Position numbers and translations under genes: made by a program | Notes under the pieces: model-generated | Seen by the model: the letters and a program-made list of their open reading frames with translations, nothing else | Databases searched by the model: none | What the model was told of the DNA's origin: nothing | NCBI GenBank assembly: GCA_003550305.1 | Contig: QKYT01000404.1 | Location: 15,929 to 66,122, forward strand | Origin: Glomus cerebriforme | Taxonomy: Eukaryota > Glomeromycota > Glomeromycetes > Glomerales > Glomeraceae | DNA: 50,194 bases | Direction: 5' to 3' | In this document: positions 25,701 through 39,290 of the stretch, piece by piece | Layout of the letters: each line of letters starts with the position of its first letter | Position numbering within the stretch: the first letter of the stretch is position 1

Positions 25701-28700
25701 ACAAAATTTCACTTTCTTTATTTAATTGCGTTAAAAAGGTCATACAAAATCCCTCATATATAGAACGTCTCAATCCATAAGATGGTGTTATTTGCGCTAC
25801 ATAACTTAACGCACGAGTTAATGTCCTCATACTGAAATGAAGTTTTTGATTTGCACCATCAGCAATTATATGCTGTTGTTGTAATTCCTTGACAGCGACA
25901 TAAAATTCTACAATATCTGTACAAGCATGTTCATCACCATGAACGTAACCAGTTAAATATTGTTTGACTATAGTCAACAAATCATCTCGTCTTTTATCAG
26001 GAGGATGGACATAAAACTCTGTAAAACGATTTCTCAATCCCGGAGGTAAATTTCGCTTACCTACATCGGTAGCAGGATTCATACAAGCAAAAACACGAAA
26101 ATTTGGATGTCTTTTAACTGGTTCAATATCACCTTTTTCGGTCAATAACAAAGAACCTTGTGAATCTTGGAGCATGCCACTCAAGCATTCCAATGTTTCT
26201 GTTGAAGCCAAATTAATTTCATCTAAAAGTATCCAATCTCCTTTTGTTACAGCTTTTACTAACAAGCCTTCTACAAAACTAAAAACGAATTTATTACGTA
26301 TTTGATCTTGTTGACTTTCAAACTTATTAACAGCATTTTCGAATATTTTCCAACGATTCCGTAATTCAGGATTTGAAGACTTTCGAGAAGAATGATTTTG
26401 CAATGAATTTTTATCTTGATTATCGATAATTGTATCATTATTTTGGTCTTCGTTGAATTTTTGTCCAGACATTTTAATAGCTTGCCTCATCAGAGATACA
26501 AACTTATCATATTTATTTGCAACGTATACTTTTCGGACAGTTTCCAAGAAACGTGAATTTCGTCGAATAGAAAATGTCCTCTCAAAAAGTTTGTCAAATT
26601 CCTCTTTAAGTGGACTTGCAAGAACTTTAGCATCAACAGGTTTGAACCCACCAAGAAGATCACTACTGTCACTTTGTTGTGATAAATTCACAACAAGAAG
26701 ATTTCGATGCATAATTTTTGCAAGATGTTGGACCATCGTTGTTTTACCTGTACCCGTTTCACCAACTAATAACACGGGTTCGCATAAATGAACACACACA
26801 GCAATTTGTTCCAATAATTTTAAAGCATGTCCAGTAACAGCAAAAGGTTTCTTTTGTTGTTCTCGTTTAATTTTGTCTTCTTTTTGACCTAAAGAAACTA
26901 AATTAACCCTTCCAATTGATATTATTTTATCATCAATTTTCATGTCAGGTAAGTATGAATTCACATAGAGACGAACCCATTCTTTTGATATTTGCAGCAT
27001 ATCGCCAATCCTTTCCAAAATTGCAATCCAACTTTCATAATCGGAAATCATTGAGCAAAAACAATCAGCCGCTTCTTTAAATAAATCTTCTCTTATATTT
27101 TGCGATATTCCCTGGGTTGTAATTACATCATTTCTTAACCGCAAAAGATCTTTTATTCTCTCACACCATTTCATTAAATCTCGTGCTGAAATATACCGAA
27201 CTGGATTCGACGAAAATGATGTTGAGTCATGATGAATTGATACTATAGTATTAAACACATTCATAATATCTGGTACCAATTCTTGCAAAATAACGAAACG
27301 ATTTCTGACAACATAAGTAAGTTCATCAATACTTAGTGGGTTGATTTTTATTCGAGTCCACAGACTTTCCCCAAAACTTGAATTATTTACGCGCTGATGT
27401 ACTGATCTTTTTCCTCCGTCAAACGGCAACAAACTTTTTGTTGCGAATAATTGAAATCCTTGCTTTGCATCAATTTTTTCACCTCTACTAGGAATAAAAA
27501 GCTGACGCGTCTCAAGCAAAGGAAGTAAAACCGATAAAACTTCCATAGGTGCAAGATCAATATCTTCAATTAGAACCCACCGTCCATCACGTACTGCGGT
27601 TGTGAGGACACCAGGTTGCCAACGAAATGAAGCAGGAGTAGATGTAGAAACGTAAGTTCCTAAAAGAACTTTTGAATCTGTTTGATCTCCTAAATGAATT
27701 TTCACTAGATCATTCTCACGCCCAGTTAATCTAGCAATTTCTTCAATCAAAGAAGTTTTACCTGCTCCAATGATACCTTCAAGCAAAACTGGCGATCCCA
27801 TTGAAATTGCTAAACATATGGAATGTAAATTTTGTTTGGTTGTATCTGTCAAAACAAGCTGTTGCTTGTTTGATATAGAAGAATTTTCTGAACAAGTAAA
27901 CAATTTTGGTAATAATACTCCAGAAACATTGACTGTCAATGAAGACAAATCTGATTCATTAAGTCGCCAAATTTTAGAAGAATTTGTAAAATCATTTTGT
28001 AGAAGTTTTAATTGCTGCTTTGCAAGTGATACTTGTTCCAAAAGCCTTAAATAAACAATAAATAAGTTAATAATATATATTTTCAATAATTACAGAAATA
28101 AAGATAATTAACTTACGACAACATTCTAATATCTTGTGTATTTCCATTCTCCTCGTAGTCTTCGTTGTCTGCACCAACCCAAAAATGAAACGCATTTTGT
28201 CTTTGTTCATCACTCATATTAAATACGATACTTAAACACAATATTGCTAAATATCGTATGGACTTATTAACATGAATCAACAATTGAAAAAGTGGCGACC
28301 AATTCCATAATTTTATAAATGTACTCCCAGAAAAACTTATAAGTCGATAAGCTGTTAGTAAAAGTCGTTGCAAATCTTTAGTTGCATGGGTATCCTAAAA
28401 TATCATTAAGAAGATAAATAAAAGTAATGCCTAACAAAAATAACATCTGAAATTGCAATGATCGTATACCTCATTATTTATATTTAGATTTAAGAAATCG
28501 AGTCTTTCTAACAATGAGGGTGATTGTGAAAAGAATGTAACTGCAAAACTAAAGCAATATTTTAAGGAAATAATAATTATTAGATCAAATTAACTTGAAT
28601 AAAAAAAAATTAGATTTAAAATGTTGTTTACCTTAAAAGTTGAGGTTTTATAGGAAGTAATAAACTAAATGCATTAGCGACATTTTCAACCTTAGAAATC

Positions 28701-29092
28701 ACACCGTAATCAACTTCCATAGTATCATTATCGTTTGATAATAACCAACGCGAAACAAGATCGATCAAAATTGGACGAAATAAATTAGCTATAATAAGAG
28801 TTAATGATGGATTTAAAAGTAAATCTGATATACAATCTAATAGTTTCTTGGTATTTTCCGTTTCATAATGAGTGTCATTTACTATGTATGTATTCAAATT
28901 TTCGTATTGCCCTTTTGTAACTACTGAATTTGAGAAATTTTGTTGATTAATTTGCTCAATTTCTGATAACAAATTTTGACAAGCAGTTTTCATGTTTATA
29001 TTTAAAGGATCATATAAACTGAATGCATGCTTTTCTTCTTCAATATCTACTTCCATAAGATTATTTAATAAGATTGTTTCTTTAAAAGCCAT
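11641..29092 (-). CDS. MDN1: Midasin, dynein-like AAA+ ATPase of 60S ribosome maturation
   Basis: About 5,500 residues from roughly a dozen exons; the largest are 28045-20920 and 18738-11641, with the N-terminus at 28117-29092 and short exons between 18810 and 20840. Six AAA+ modules are visible by their P-loops: GIIGAGKTS (~27770), GETGTGKTT (~26755), GPTSAGKTS (~25455), GETGCGKTT (~24580), GSPGVGKTS (~23385), GHEATGKTS (~22445). Module 6 has the degenerate Walker B LLIDNANL, usual for the family. After the long linker comes an acidic Asp/Glu-rich tail region (~14350-12600) and a C-terminal MIDAS domain with the DxSxS metal site in DDSKSM (~12260). Midasin pulls Rsa4- and Ytm1-type factors off pre-60S particles in nucleolus and nucleoplasm. 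The ATG at 29090-29092 is preferred; in-frame codons further upstream are not ATG. The frame is intact across both giant exons. Confidence 0.96.
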
Positions 29093-29137
29093 ATTTTTCG
29101 ACAACAAAATTTATAAAGAAACGTATTGACACGATAA

Positions 29138-29171
<34 letters not shown>

Positions 29172-30030
29172 TTCAGTCGTTACACAAGCTGATCGTTAAA
29201 TGCACGTCGATCAGCTGCACGGATCTGTTTGAAATTAAAGTTTTGCCCAAATTGGAAAAATTTTTTAACATCATTTCACAATTGATTACACTAATATATA
29301 TATAATGGCCAACAGTTTCGATCCGACTGAAATTTTGGAACCAATCCTATCTACGCTATGTTCGCACCTTTTTAAAATATGGCAGAAAATCTACTATATT
29401 GTTCTAGACTATAGAGTTACAATTGATACAAATGTAATTGGTAGTATTGTAAATCAAGGCTGATATGTCGCAAATTTGTATGATCATATTAATTAACAGA
29501 CAGTTTTTATAGGACCCCGAATAATCGAGGTTAAAAAGGTAGGAGAGAATGCGTAGAATAAGCCAAAATAATCATGTAGATCTTTCCTTTTTTAGACAAT
29601 TTTTTGATAATGTTGGCCAGACTTTATTACTTTTTTTAGTAACCGACTAACGTTATCATAATTCCGGCTCTGAAAAAATGCGTACAGCTAATAGTAAATT
29701 TTTTTTGGCTGGATCTGACCTCTGTATGTATCCTGTTTTTATATCAAGGATGATTATATTGCACGATCCTGCAAAAATTTGTTCAAACTTTTCGATGCAT
29801 CTCAGTCATAACAATAAAGACTAGTTTATACCTGTCTAACAACTGTATATGCGCATATTTATTGTGGTCAAAAACTCTACAGTATATCTCTGTTTGTAAA
29901 GTAATAATTCGAATAATAATATTTTATAAAAAATATCTTTATTTAGCAAAAAAAAAAAAACGATCCAAAACAATAAAAAAAAAATTTACACCATTTACTA
30001 TAACTTACAATAGTAAAAATTTTTAAAAAA
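29093..30030. other. Intergenic region between midasin start and aminopeptidase stop
   Basis: Presumed midasin promoter region. It holds a T-tract followed directly by an A-tract at about 29142-29171, and a 9-bp perfect inverted repeat AGCTGATCG/CGATCAGCT at 29187-29195 and 29208-29216. An A-run lies near 29949-29960 beside the aminopeptidase 3' end. No gene was recognised. Confidence 0.5.
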
Positions 30031-33000
30031 TCATTGTAAATAACCATTAGCTTTTAACCAATCTTTAACATCCTTTGAATCACGTTCAATCCAAGCTGCA
30101 TTAGCACGTATATTTTCTATACTTTGCTGCAATGGTCTTTCAAATTCTTTACAATTTTTATTGGAAAAGAATTTCTCAACATCTTTAACGTCATCTTCAG
30201 ATGCAAATAATTCAATACCAAATTTAATGATATGTTCGAAAAGTGCGAGGGACTTTGAATATCGTTCATGTATCTAAATAATAATATCCAAGAGCATGAA
30301 TTTTTAATATAAGTAACAAAAGGAGACTTACTGAATTCAATTAATTAGTCTTACCAAATACCAATTTTCTTTAATGTAATTCCACAAAGCTCTTCGTGCC
30401 TTACGATTGGTTTGTAATCTAAAAAAAAAATTCAAGTCAATAACAATCGATATACATATTAATCTCAAGTTAAATGTATATTAAACCATACCCAGCAAAT
30501 GCGTAAATAATATCTTGGTTTCTAACATCCTCAGAAGTAGAGAATTTTAATGCACGTTGAATCAAGATATCACTCTGAGCAAAACCAAGTCCGGTCAAAG
30601 CTACTACTTTTTGATCAGCTGCCCTTGATTCACTATAATATTTCAATATAGAGTCGTATTCTTCGTTTCCACCACCATGAGATAAAACAATTTCAAATAC
30701 AACACCCCGAATATTAGGATGTAAAGCAGATTCTTCGTTTTTCTTAGTGAAGGCGTGAAACCTGCGATGAGCTTCTCTAACAGTTCTGTAAAAGATAAAA
30801 TTGAAAATGTTAATTAATTTTGAATATAAATAAAACAAATAACTTATATAACTTTTTTTATTATTTAAATTAACATACTCTGGGTCATCAGCTCTGCCAG
30901 CCATCCTGATAAGGAGTGTTCTCAGCATTGTTGTCAAATAATCATCACTTTCCGGATATTCCCATCCAAGTTTTGTTACTAATTTGGAAACTAGTTGACG
31001 CTGAAATTTTAAAAGCCCTTGATAAATTGGCTCGGGTTGTTCGAACCAAACATTAAGTAAACCACTGAGACGAGAATTAATCTCGCACCATACACTAAAA
31101 ATAAATTATTATTAAAGTTAATAGTTAAGAATTATAATAATTTAAATATTAATAAAATATAATTGTTAACCCACAGGTATTGATCCTCATTTTCAAATTC
31201 TTTAATAAAACTTAACAAGCCACTGGTTTTTCCGTAACCACTGGCTGCCAAAGCACCAGCATCAGCCATTATTCCAATACGATCACTAGTCTCAAGCAAT
31301 CCTTTTTTTACTGCCTGTCCTAACTTAAATAATCGTTCGGGAGAATAATTTACACGGAAAACGCCAGTTTTACGTGCGTTAAGTTGATAAAATTCATATT
31401 TTTCAGGTAATACCAATGTCATTTCTTTTTGAGTAAGAACAACGGACCTAATCTCATTTTGAGGGTCAGATGGCCCAAGATCAACACCAAGAGGTACCCA
31501 CCAAATGGTATTATCTTCTTCAGGACTAGCAACTCCAGACGAAAGGAAGCGACACTGTCGAATTCTCAAAGTATTTTCTATTTCATCCACAGTTAATACC
31601 GGATGCTATAATATGAGTGAAATAGTAAATGAATAAAATCTTTTGCTTTTGAAAATGAAAAAATATATTTTAATATACTTACCCCAGGCATTTTTGTCCA
31701 TAAAGTCATAAATTTACTAACATCATTGCCACTCTCTTCTGTCAGCGCTTTCCATAAATCATTGGTACTTGCATTACTAAATTTATGACGCATCAAATAT
31801 CGTTTAACACCGGATAAAAACACCTTCTCTCCAAGGAAGGTGCTTAACATACGAATTACATTCGCACCCTTGTAATAACTAATGGCATCGAAAATCTGAT
31901 GAATTTCACTAATTATACAACATTCAAATAAATCGTGAAAAATTAAAAAATTATTAATAATACAATAAACGTTAAATTAAACGACTAGACACCTGAATAA
32001 CGTTAATAACATTATAAATTACCTAGAATCATTTACAGGGACTTCAATAGGATGAGCAGATCTTAGGGAATCAAGCTGAAGACCTCGTTGAAATCCATCA
32101 GTGACATATCTACCATAAGAATAGACTTAAGTATAATGTTATAACAAAAAGTACGAATTTGAAGATATAATTCAACATACTGATTCCATATCTCCCAATC
32201 GGGGAATAATTTATCAACTGCAAGATATCCAACCCATGTAGCGAAACCTTCGTTAAGCCAAAGGTGAGTCCACCTACAAAATTCAAATATTAATCACGAA
32301 ACTATCTAGAAGTAAGTCAAATGAATAATAGCCGTAATTATTGTTTTAAATTACCATTCCATAGTTACGAGATTACCGAACCACTATAATAATAACATTA
32401 TAAATTACGTGCAAAATAAAATTTAGAACTTATTTTAAATTTTAAATACCTGATGTGCCAATTCATGAGACACAGTGTATGCAATACGGTGCTTGAATTT
32501 TGCATCAGATGCCTTAGGATCGAAGAGAATCGCTGTAGTACGATAAGTTATCAAACCCCAGTTTTCCATAGCACCTGATTATAAATTGATGCGACTTTAA
32601 TTGCTGGTAAATTATTAATTTCTCGAAAAAAATAAACATAACTTACCAGCTTCAAAATCTGGAATTGCAACCATATCACACTTGGGCAAAGGATATGGAA
32701 TACCGAACACTAAAAGATTAAAAAGTATTAAAATTACGAAATTTTAACATATGAAACTGATGTCGATGATATTGATGAAATATAATTGTTCGAACCTTCT
32801 GCAAAATACTCTAAAACATCTTTTGCTATGCCCAAAGCAAATTCACCATGTTTTTCTTCGCCTTTAGGTGCATATACTCTAACCAATACAGGCTTGCCAT
32901 TATTATGCTTCCCAGTTGTAGAGGATTCAACGTAACCCAAGTCACCGACAATGAACGCCACTAACTATTGAGTAACACAATCAAGAAATATATAATTGAG

Positions 33001-33965
33001 TAAGATGATCTTCACAGAACATTCTCGCAGAAAAAGTATATAAAGTTAAAAGAAATCATACGTAGGTACTCATGATCGGTGTCCTTGCAAATTTGACTTC
33101 TTTTTTACCATCACCAAGTCGAGCCTCGCTAACTACGTTCATATTACTTAAAGCAGTCGTATCAGAGGGTACAATTAAGGTGATGTCGAAAGTAGCTTTA
33201 ATTGCAGGCTCATCCCATGAAGGAAAAGCTCGACGGGCTTCAGTTGCTTCAAATTGAGTTGATGCCATATACCTTTGCAATATAATGGTTTAAAAAATTA
33301 CTTTGAAATATAATTCAAATTGTACATAATGAAAATAATTATATAGGATACACACTTAGTTTTGCCATCATGATCCTTATAAGAACTTCTGTAAAATCCG
33401 AGCATTTTATCGTTCAAAATGCCGGTGTATTCAATATGAAGGGTAGCAGTAGTTTTGGCAGCAAGTTCTTGTGGAAAAGTTAAAGTAACTGTGTGTTTAT
33501 CAGGATTACGAGTGATGTTTACCGCTCTGTGGCTAATTTTCAATTCCAAATTGTTAACAAAAAATTTTTTTTTCATTTTTTCTTAATGGTATATTTTTTA
33601 AAAAATGTGTACCTTTGACTGGTTTTCAAAGCCAAACTTACAAGCTTGGCGGATCTTATTTCAATATCATTAGCGTGAAGAGTTATAACACTTGTATTTT
33701 CATTAATATTAAGACTAATACAAAATTCAAATAAATTTTAATTGGAAAAAAAAAAAAATTTAATTAATAGTCTAGCATAAGTTGATAATGGACTACCATA
33801 CAATTTCAACATAATACTTGTAAACAATGCGACCCACTCAACTCACTTTACGACTTCGGATCCTTTAAAAGTGAAATTAACCAAGTCTGGAGTTATGGTC
33901 AAAGCATAGTGGGTTGGCCTAACATTAGTAGGTAACAACACTCGTTGGTCAACCTCTTCTGACAT
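30031..33965 (-). CDS. M1-family zinc aminopeptidase (puromycin-sensitive/Aap1-Ape2 type)
   Basis: Removes N-terminal residues from peptides. Many short exons read from the ATG at 33963-33965 ([20 protein letters not shown]) to a TGA at 30031-30033 (WLKANGYLQ). The M1 hallmarks are present: the exopeptidase motif GAMENWG near 32555-32580, the zinc site HELAH across the exon ending near 32455, and the third zinc ligand in LWLNEGF near 32245. The C-terminal ERAP1-like helical domain follows (exons around 31590-30030). Size and motif order match fungal Aap1/Ape2 and animal puromycin-sensitive aminopeptidases, usually cytosolic. An in-frame hydrophobic stretch upstream of the chosen ATG raises the possibility of a membrane anchor encoded with another exon. 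Paralogue identity within M1 is not resolved, so no symbol is given. Confidence 0.93.
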
Positions 33966-34573
33966 TTTAAATAACGGATATTGTCCAAGAAAGTATGCAA
34001 ATAAAAGAGCTGAAATAGAAAAGAAAACTAAAAGTGCATGGAAACGTTTATTTGAACTTTGTGTCGTAGGCGAAGGCCGTGAAGAAGAATTGGAATTCTT
34101 TTGAGCCAGCTTTATATAACAGATTACGGATAAAGAAATTTATAATTCCGTGCCCGTGAGAATTTAGATCTTTTCACAAACTGATGTATTTGATGGTAAG
34201 CTTATCAGTTACCTTATTCGAACACAAAAATTTACTCCTAAATGATGACTGATTTGCAACAAAATTTCCACAAAAGCGTAACTCACGTACGCGACAAATA
34301 AAAACATTCTGGTATTTTATTTTATACAAATAACGCAACCAAAACGATATTTCTAATGAAATACCTACCAAATATAATCGTCCCAATTGATTTTCTATAT
34401 CATTATATAAAATAAAAATACAAAAATATAATATACATCCCATGAATTAATACAAATAATAAATATACATTTTTTTTGTCTGGCAATAAAAGCAGTAATA
34501 ACTTTTTATTGTTTATTTTTAAAAAGCTCCTTCCTCCTATTTTTTACTATATTTTCCTTGCCGCGTTTGTTGT
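33966..34573. other. 5' region of the aminopeptidase and spacer to the RRM gene
   Basis: On the minus strand, positions ~34105-33966 remain open in the aminopeptidase frame and encode a Ser/Thr-rich segment followed by a hydrophobic stretch (HALLVFFSISALLFAYFLG), but contain no in-frame ATG. The same DNA reads as a pyrimidine tract ending TTTCTATTTCAG, a good intron acceptor. A four-codon upstream ORF (ATG CAC TTT TAG) also lies here. Beyond 34140 nothing convincing was seen. Confidence 0.45.
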
Positions 34574-37500
34574 TTAGATTGCCACCGGTTCTTGAGCGGC
34601 GGCCTTAGAACTCGAAGGACCCTCTTCTTTTGCTATTTCTCCAATTGCAGCCTTTTCCTGAGTATGAATTTCAGTATCAGCTTCGTATCCACTCGTCGGT
34701 TCTTCTAATGTTTGTAAATGTGAAATAGTATATCCCGGATCTATGGGTGGTGAAGGATAGAAATACATTGGTGGTTGCATTGTGATCTGAATTGGGATAG
34801 GTATACCACAATATTGTGCTGAATGCCCATATTCATTAACAGGTTGTCCAGAGACATATGGTGGTACATAGGAATGTAAAATGTTAGATGCCAACGGGGC
34901 CTTAGATACAGTTGTGCTTGATGTTGTCTCATGACCTGGACCATCTCGAGTATATGATGTTCCATTGTTATGATTGATCGCTCCCATGAATGTCATTGAT
35001 GGCGCATACGGATAAGTGAGACCTTCTGAAACATATAAACATGGTGGCATGAAAAAGAAGTTGAACGAGAATGACTGGATCAATACAAGAATTATTCTTA
35101 CCTCGAGGACTTCCTGAATATGCCGGAATCATTCCAACAGAAGTAGGAATACTAGTTGGTGGGGGATAATACATCAATTCAGGTTGTCTCTTAAAATAAT
35201 TGAAAATCATTAACAAATATAATAAATGGAGAAAATCATTCATTTTATTAAATAAGAAATCGTACCATATTGGAAACAGTATTATTTTGCATACTAGTTA
35301 CTTCTGGACCTTTACCCTTAAGTTCTTTATTTCCATTCGTGTTGACTTTGTGAATTCCCACGCTGACTTGTGGATAAAAGACAGGAGCTGAAATTATTGG
35401 CATCTCCTTTGGGATGATGCTGTTTCTTCGACCTTGACCTATAGAGGTCTTTTGAGCACTCACGTAGTAATTTTGTGCACGGGACAAAGGTGGAGGTCTT
35501 ATAGGTACGTTGTAATAAGATTCCTGAAAAGCCTTTCGTCGTACCTCTTGCTGTTGACGAAGCAATTGAATTTGTTGGTTACGAAATTCTTGGGATTCAC
35601 GATATTGCACGCGAATTGTCCGATCAAAGTATCTTGTATTGTTCTGTAATAAATATAATAATTATTATTTGGAAGATATTGAAAACATAAATAACTTCAT
35701 TGAATTATATACTTCAGCCTCGATTGCTTTTCTTGAAGCTTCCTCATCGTTGTAATAAATGAACGCAAATGCACTTCGTGGTGGACCTTGGAATATGAAA
35801 TAAACTATTAGATTAAATAATGCTATTTAAAACCCAAATAACCCATTAAAAAAATACCTATTGTTCGAAAGAATTTTCTCACTATATATTGAACTTCTCT
35901 AATTCTACCGTAACAACCGAATTTTTCAACAAGCGATTCTTTGGTTACTTCAACCTGATTGAGTTGACCAACGAAGATCGATCTTTTGTCAATGTCCTCC
36001 GGCCCTGGAACTGCCTTTTCTAAATTCGCTGCCCATTCGATTACATAGTTACTGGTATTCTGGCGTAGGTTCTTAAACATAAGATAAATTAAATATAAAT
36101 ATTTAAAATTTAACAAATTGTCATAAATAATTTAAAGAAAAATACCATATATGCTCTAATAGCATCATCTCGATAACAAAATTTAACAAAAGCACAGCCC
36201 TTGCTCTTGCCAGTTGAATAAGTTCTTAGTAAATGAATATCTTCTGTAGCCCCATATGGCTCTAAAAGCTTGCGGATATCCTATAATAAATGAAAAGTTC
36301 GTTAAATTAATTGTATCAATAAAAAAAAGTAATAAACAAAAAAAAAAAGTCTAGTAGTATACCTCTTCACTCATACTTCTATTTAATCTTCCGATAAACA
36401 AGGTACGGTTCACTCGTGCTTGTTCAACCCGAATGTGTCGTCCTTCGATAACAGTATTATGAGCTTCAACTAAGGCTCTTCTTGCATCACATACATTCTA
36501 AAAATTAAATTCAAATTGAGTATATTATATTTATCAAATCTTACATATCAAATGAAAAAAAAACTACTTCAAATTGCACGAATGAATAAGGGCGAAATAA
36601 CCAATCCTTTAAAACTTTGACATTAAGAAGTATTCCCCATCGGGAGAAGTGATTCCAAACTGATTTATGTAGCTCACCGTCGGATTTTATTGAAGGTAAA
36701 CTAAAAAAAAAAATCGAAATTAGATCTAAAAAGGATGATCTGCATTATGTGAAACAGAAATTAATATACCTAGCTACAAATAGACAGCCTGCTGGCAACC
36801 CTCGTTTTGATGTACCTTGGAGTTCTGTAGCACAAACAGAAGGAATTTCCACTCTTTCCCTTTGAGTATCTAATAAATTGAAATTAGAATTTTACGTTAG
36901 ATTAAAAAAAAAAAGGGTTTAAGAGTATTCACTTACCATTTTCATCATTATCAATCACTGGTTCCTTAAATTTCTTAACAAATGCAGACGGACTTGTTTC
37001 ATCAGTTGTAGCAACACTTTCTTCTTCAGCCTTAGAAGATAACTCGTTAGAAGAAATGAGTTCCACTTTTTTCTCTTCGGTTTTCTTAATAGCAGAATCT
37101 TCAAGTTGACTTTCTTGTACAATCTCTTTTTTATCTTTAACGGATAGATTTTGAATATCAGACGAATTGGTTTCTTCAATCACCTCTGACTCCGTAATAG
37201 AAATGGAGGTAATTTGTTGTTCAACTCCGAACTTATCTCGCTCGATGACGACTGCGAAATCAGTATATTTGTTGAGGCAATCTTGGTCTTTGTCAATAGT
37301 AGTATTTCGAATCTTCTTATTATCAATATCTTCTTTCATTTGTTCAACAACTTCATTTTTTTCTACAACTGGGACCTGATCATTGACCATCTTCCCTGAA
37401 ATTGGTTGGTTGTTCGATGATACATCGGTTTTAGTTTCTTCATTTTTGCCAACTATCGTTGTAGGAGCGGATTGATTTTCCATATCTTCGTCTTTCTTGA

Positions 37501-38227
37501 AAACAACGATCTTCTGATCGTTCATTAATTTGCTTGCTTCATCAAAATCATTAGATTTAAGATGTTGTGAATTAGGCTGATTTTCCGTGATATCCTTTTT
37601 GAGGCTTGCTCCTTTATAACGTCTGCGTTTGCTTTTAGATCCCGAACTGTTCTGATCGTTTAACTTTGTTAAAGAAATTTGTCCATTGCTCTTTGGAGAA
37701 TATTTGCCTCTTACTACAGGTAGTGGGGGGGCCTGAACGTTGGTTTTGGGTGAAACTTGGCCGCCAATTTTTGCAGGTAGTTCCTGAACATTTGGTTTTG
37801 GTGAGATATGATTACTAATGTTCTTTTCACTTAACTTTGGAGAATTCTGACTGTTCGACTTCGGAGAACCTTGAATGATATTATTTGGAATAGCAATATT
37901 ACTTGAAGTTTGAATTTTCAACTTTGATAAGGTTTGTTCATTCTTTACAAGAATTTCGTCCTTCTGTTTAACAGTAGTAGTTTTTGCCGTTTTTGCTACT
38001 GCGTCAAACTTTTGGAATTTTTGAATTTCGTCATTAGACTTTGGTAAGGGTTTAACCTTTACGTCAAGCTCAGGAATGTTGTTGATAGCGTCACTAGTAA
38101 TGTTATTGAAAGTTGTAGTTTGAGTTTGTGGTTTTGGCAACTTGTTGCGCCAGTTTCGTACACGTCTGCGGGTAGCAGGTTCTTTAGCAGATTCTTGAGT
38201 AGATTTTCGAATAGTTGACGGTTCCAT
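34574..38227 (-). CDS. RNA-binding protein with three RRM domains
   Basis: The ATG at 38225-38227 opens a long first exon to about 36940, encoding a low-complexity Lys/Ser/Pro/Gln/Glu-rich region of ~430 residues with a basic start (RRRVRNWRNKLPK). Downstream exons carry three RRM-like domains. The first is around 36470-36840 (GILLNVKVLKDW, PYSFVQFE), the second 36130-36470 (RTLFIGRLNRSMSEE, GCAFVKFCYRDDAIRAY), the third 35730-36110 (RSIFVGQLNQVEV, SAFAFIYYNDEEASRKA). The C-terminus, to the TAA at 34574-34576, is rich in Gln, Pro and Tyr. The RRM folds imply single-stranded RNA binding. The particular family is not recognised. The disordered flanks suggest a regulatory or granule-forming RNA-binding protein, which is inference. 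Overlapping short reading frames in this area are shadows. Confidence 0.85.
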
Positions 38228-39290
38228 TTTTGTAGGAAATAAAAGAAGCAATAAGTGCTATAAGATAATTTTAAAGGAATTAAAAAGAATAAGGAAAAAA
38301 CCAGAAAATACGTTAGAACGAAACCAGTATACAAAAAAATCAAAGTTAAATTAATTAAAGGAACGCGAAGTCAAAATGTAAAAATTTTTTTTTTTTTTTT
38401 GAGTTTTCGCTCGAATTTTCAGTTTTATATGTGATATTAAAAGTTTTATTCATTATTTCGTTTTATGGAATTTTTTTTTCGTTTTTTTCAAAAACAGAAA
38501 AAAATATATATATATTTACTTGAAAGTTGATAAAATATTCAAGTAAATTGATAAGAGGATTATTGACTATATTTGAAAGAATGTTGAGAAACTCTCGGAT
38601 GAGAATCTAAAAAAAATTCGAGGTTAGGTCGGTTTTATGTTTATAGTTGATATAATGAATAATATTAATTTGTTCGCGTCATCAGATATTTTCATATACT
38701 TTTGATTTGGTTAACAAATAAGAGAATTTTCAATTACCGAAATTGGAATGAGTAATGTTTAATGAATAGTTAGCCAAGATTAGATTTTAGCAAAGACAAA
38801 ACGTGTTTTTTTTCAAATTTGTTTAGATTCAAGAATATGACGCAAGTTGCGATCTTTTTATAGTTAAATACTTTGAAAGTTACAGTAACAGTAAACCAGA
38901 ATTTTCGCGTTTGTCGTTTTTTTATAGATCCTTTGACTATCCTTTGATAAACTTTAGTAAAAATGACAAGTAATGATTTGTGCTGATCATTTCTAAAGAT
39001 AATAAATTAAATTAATATTGTTCATACCAATTTTGGTTTGGATATCATATAATTACTCAGTAATGTTAAAATATCGTCATTCGCAATTTGGCTATATATA
39101 CACTAAAAGTAATGATCGAAAAGTATGTTAAAATTGAAAAATATATTAAAATAGATATTATTAAGAAACTTTCAATTAAAAAGAAGTGAAGAATTGCAGA
39201 TTTTTTTATAAATAAAATAAATAAAAATGAAACATTGTTCGGCCCCCAGGTTTAGTAAGTATTAAAATATTTTAAAGCTTATATATTACT
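38228..39290. other. Intergenic, upstream of the RRM gene
   Basis: AT-rich, with T-tracts at about 38386-38400 and a short (TA)n run near 38504-38516. Presumably holds the RRM gene promoter. No gene or repeat with clear limits was recognised. Confidence 0.5.

Noticed and set aside
29093..29107. Start of midasin at 29107
   Set aside because: The codon there is TTG; the first ATG in frame is at 29090-29092.
34174..34443. Minus-strand ORF as an upstream exon of the aminopeptidase
   Set aside because: Hydrophobic, low-complexity AT-rich translation with no similarity and no clear donor site linking it in frame.
38228..38251. Start of the RRM protein at 38251
   Set aside because: The codon there is TTG; the ATG at 38225-38227 gives a normal start.
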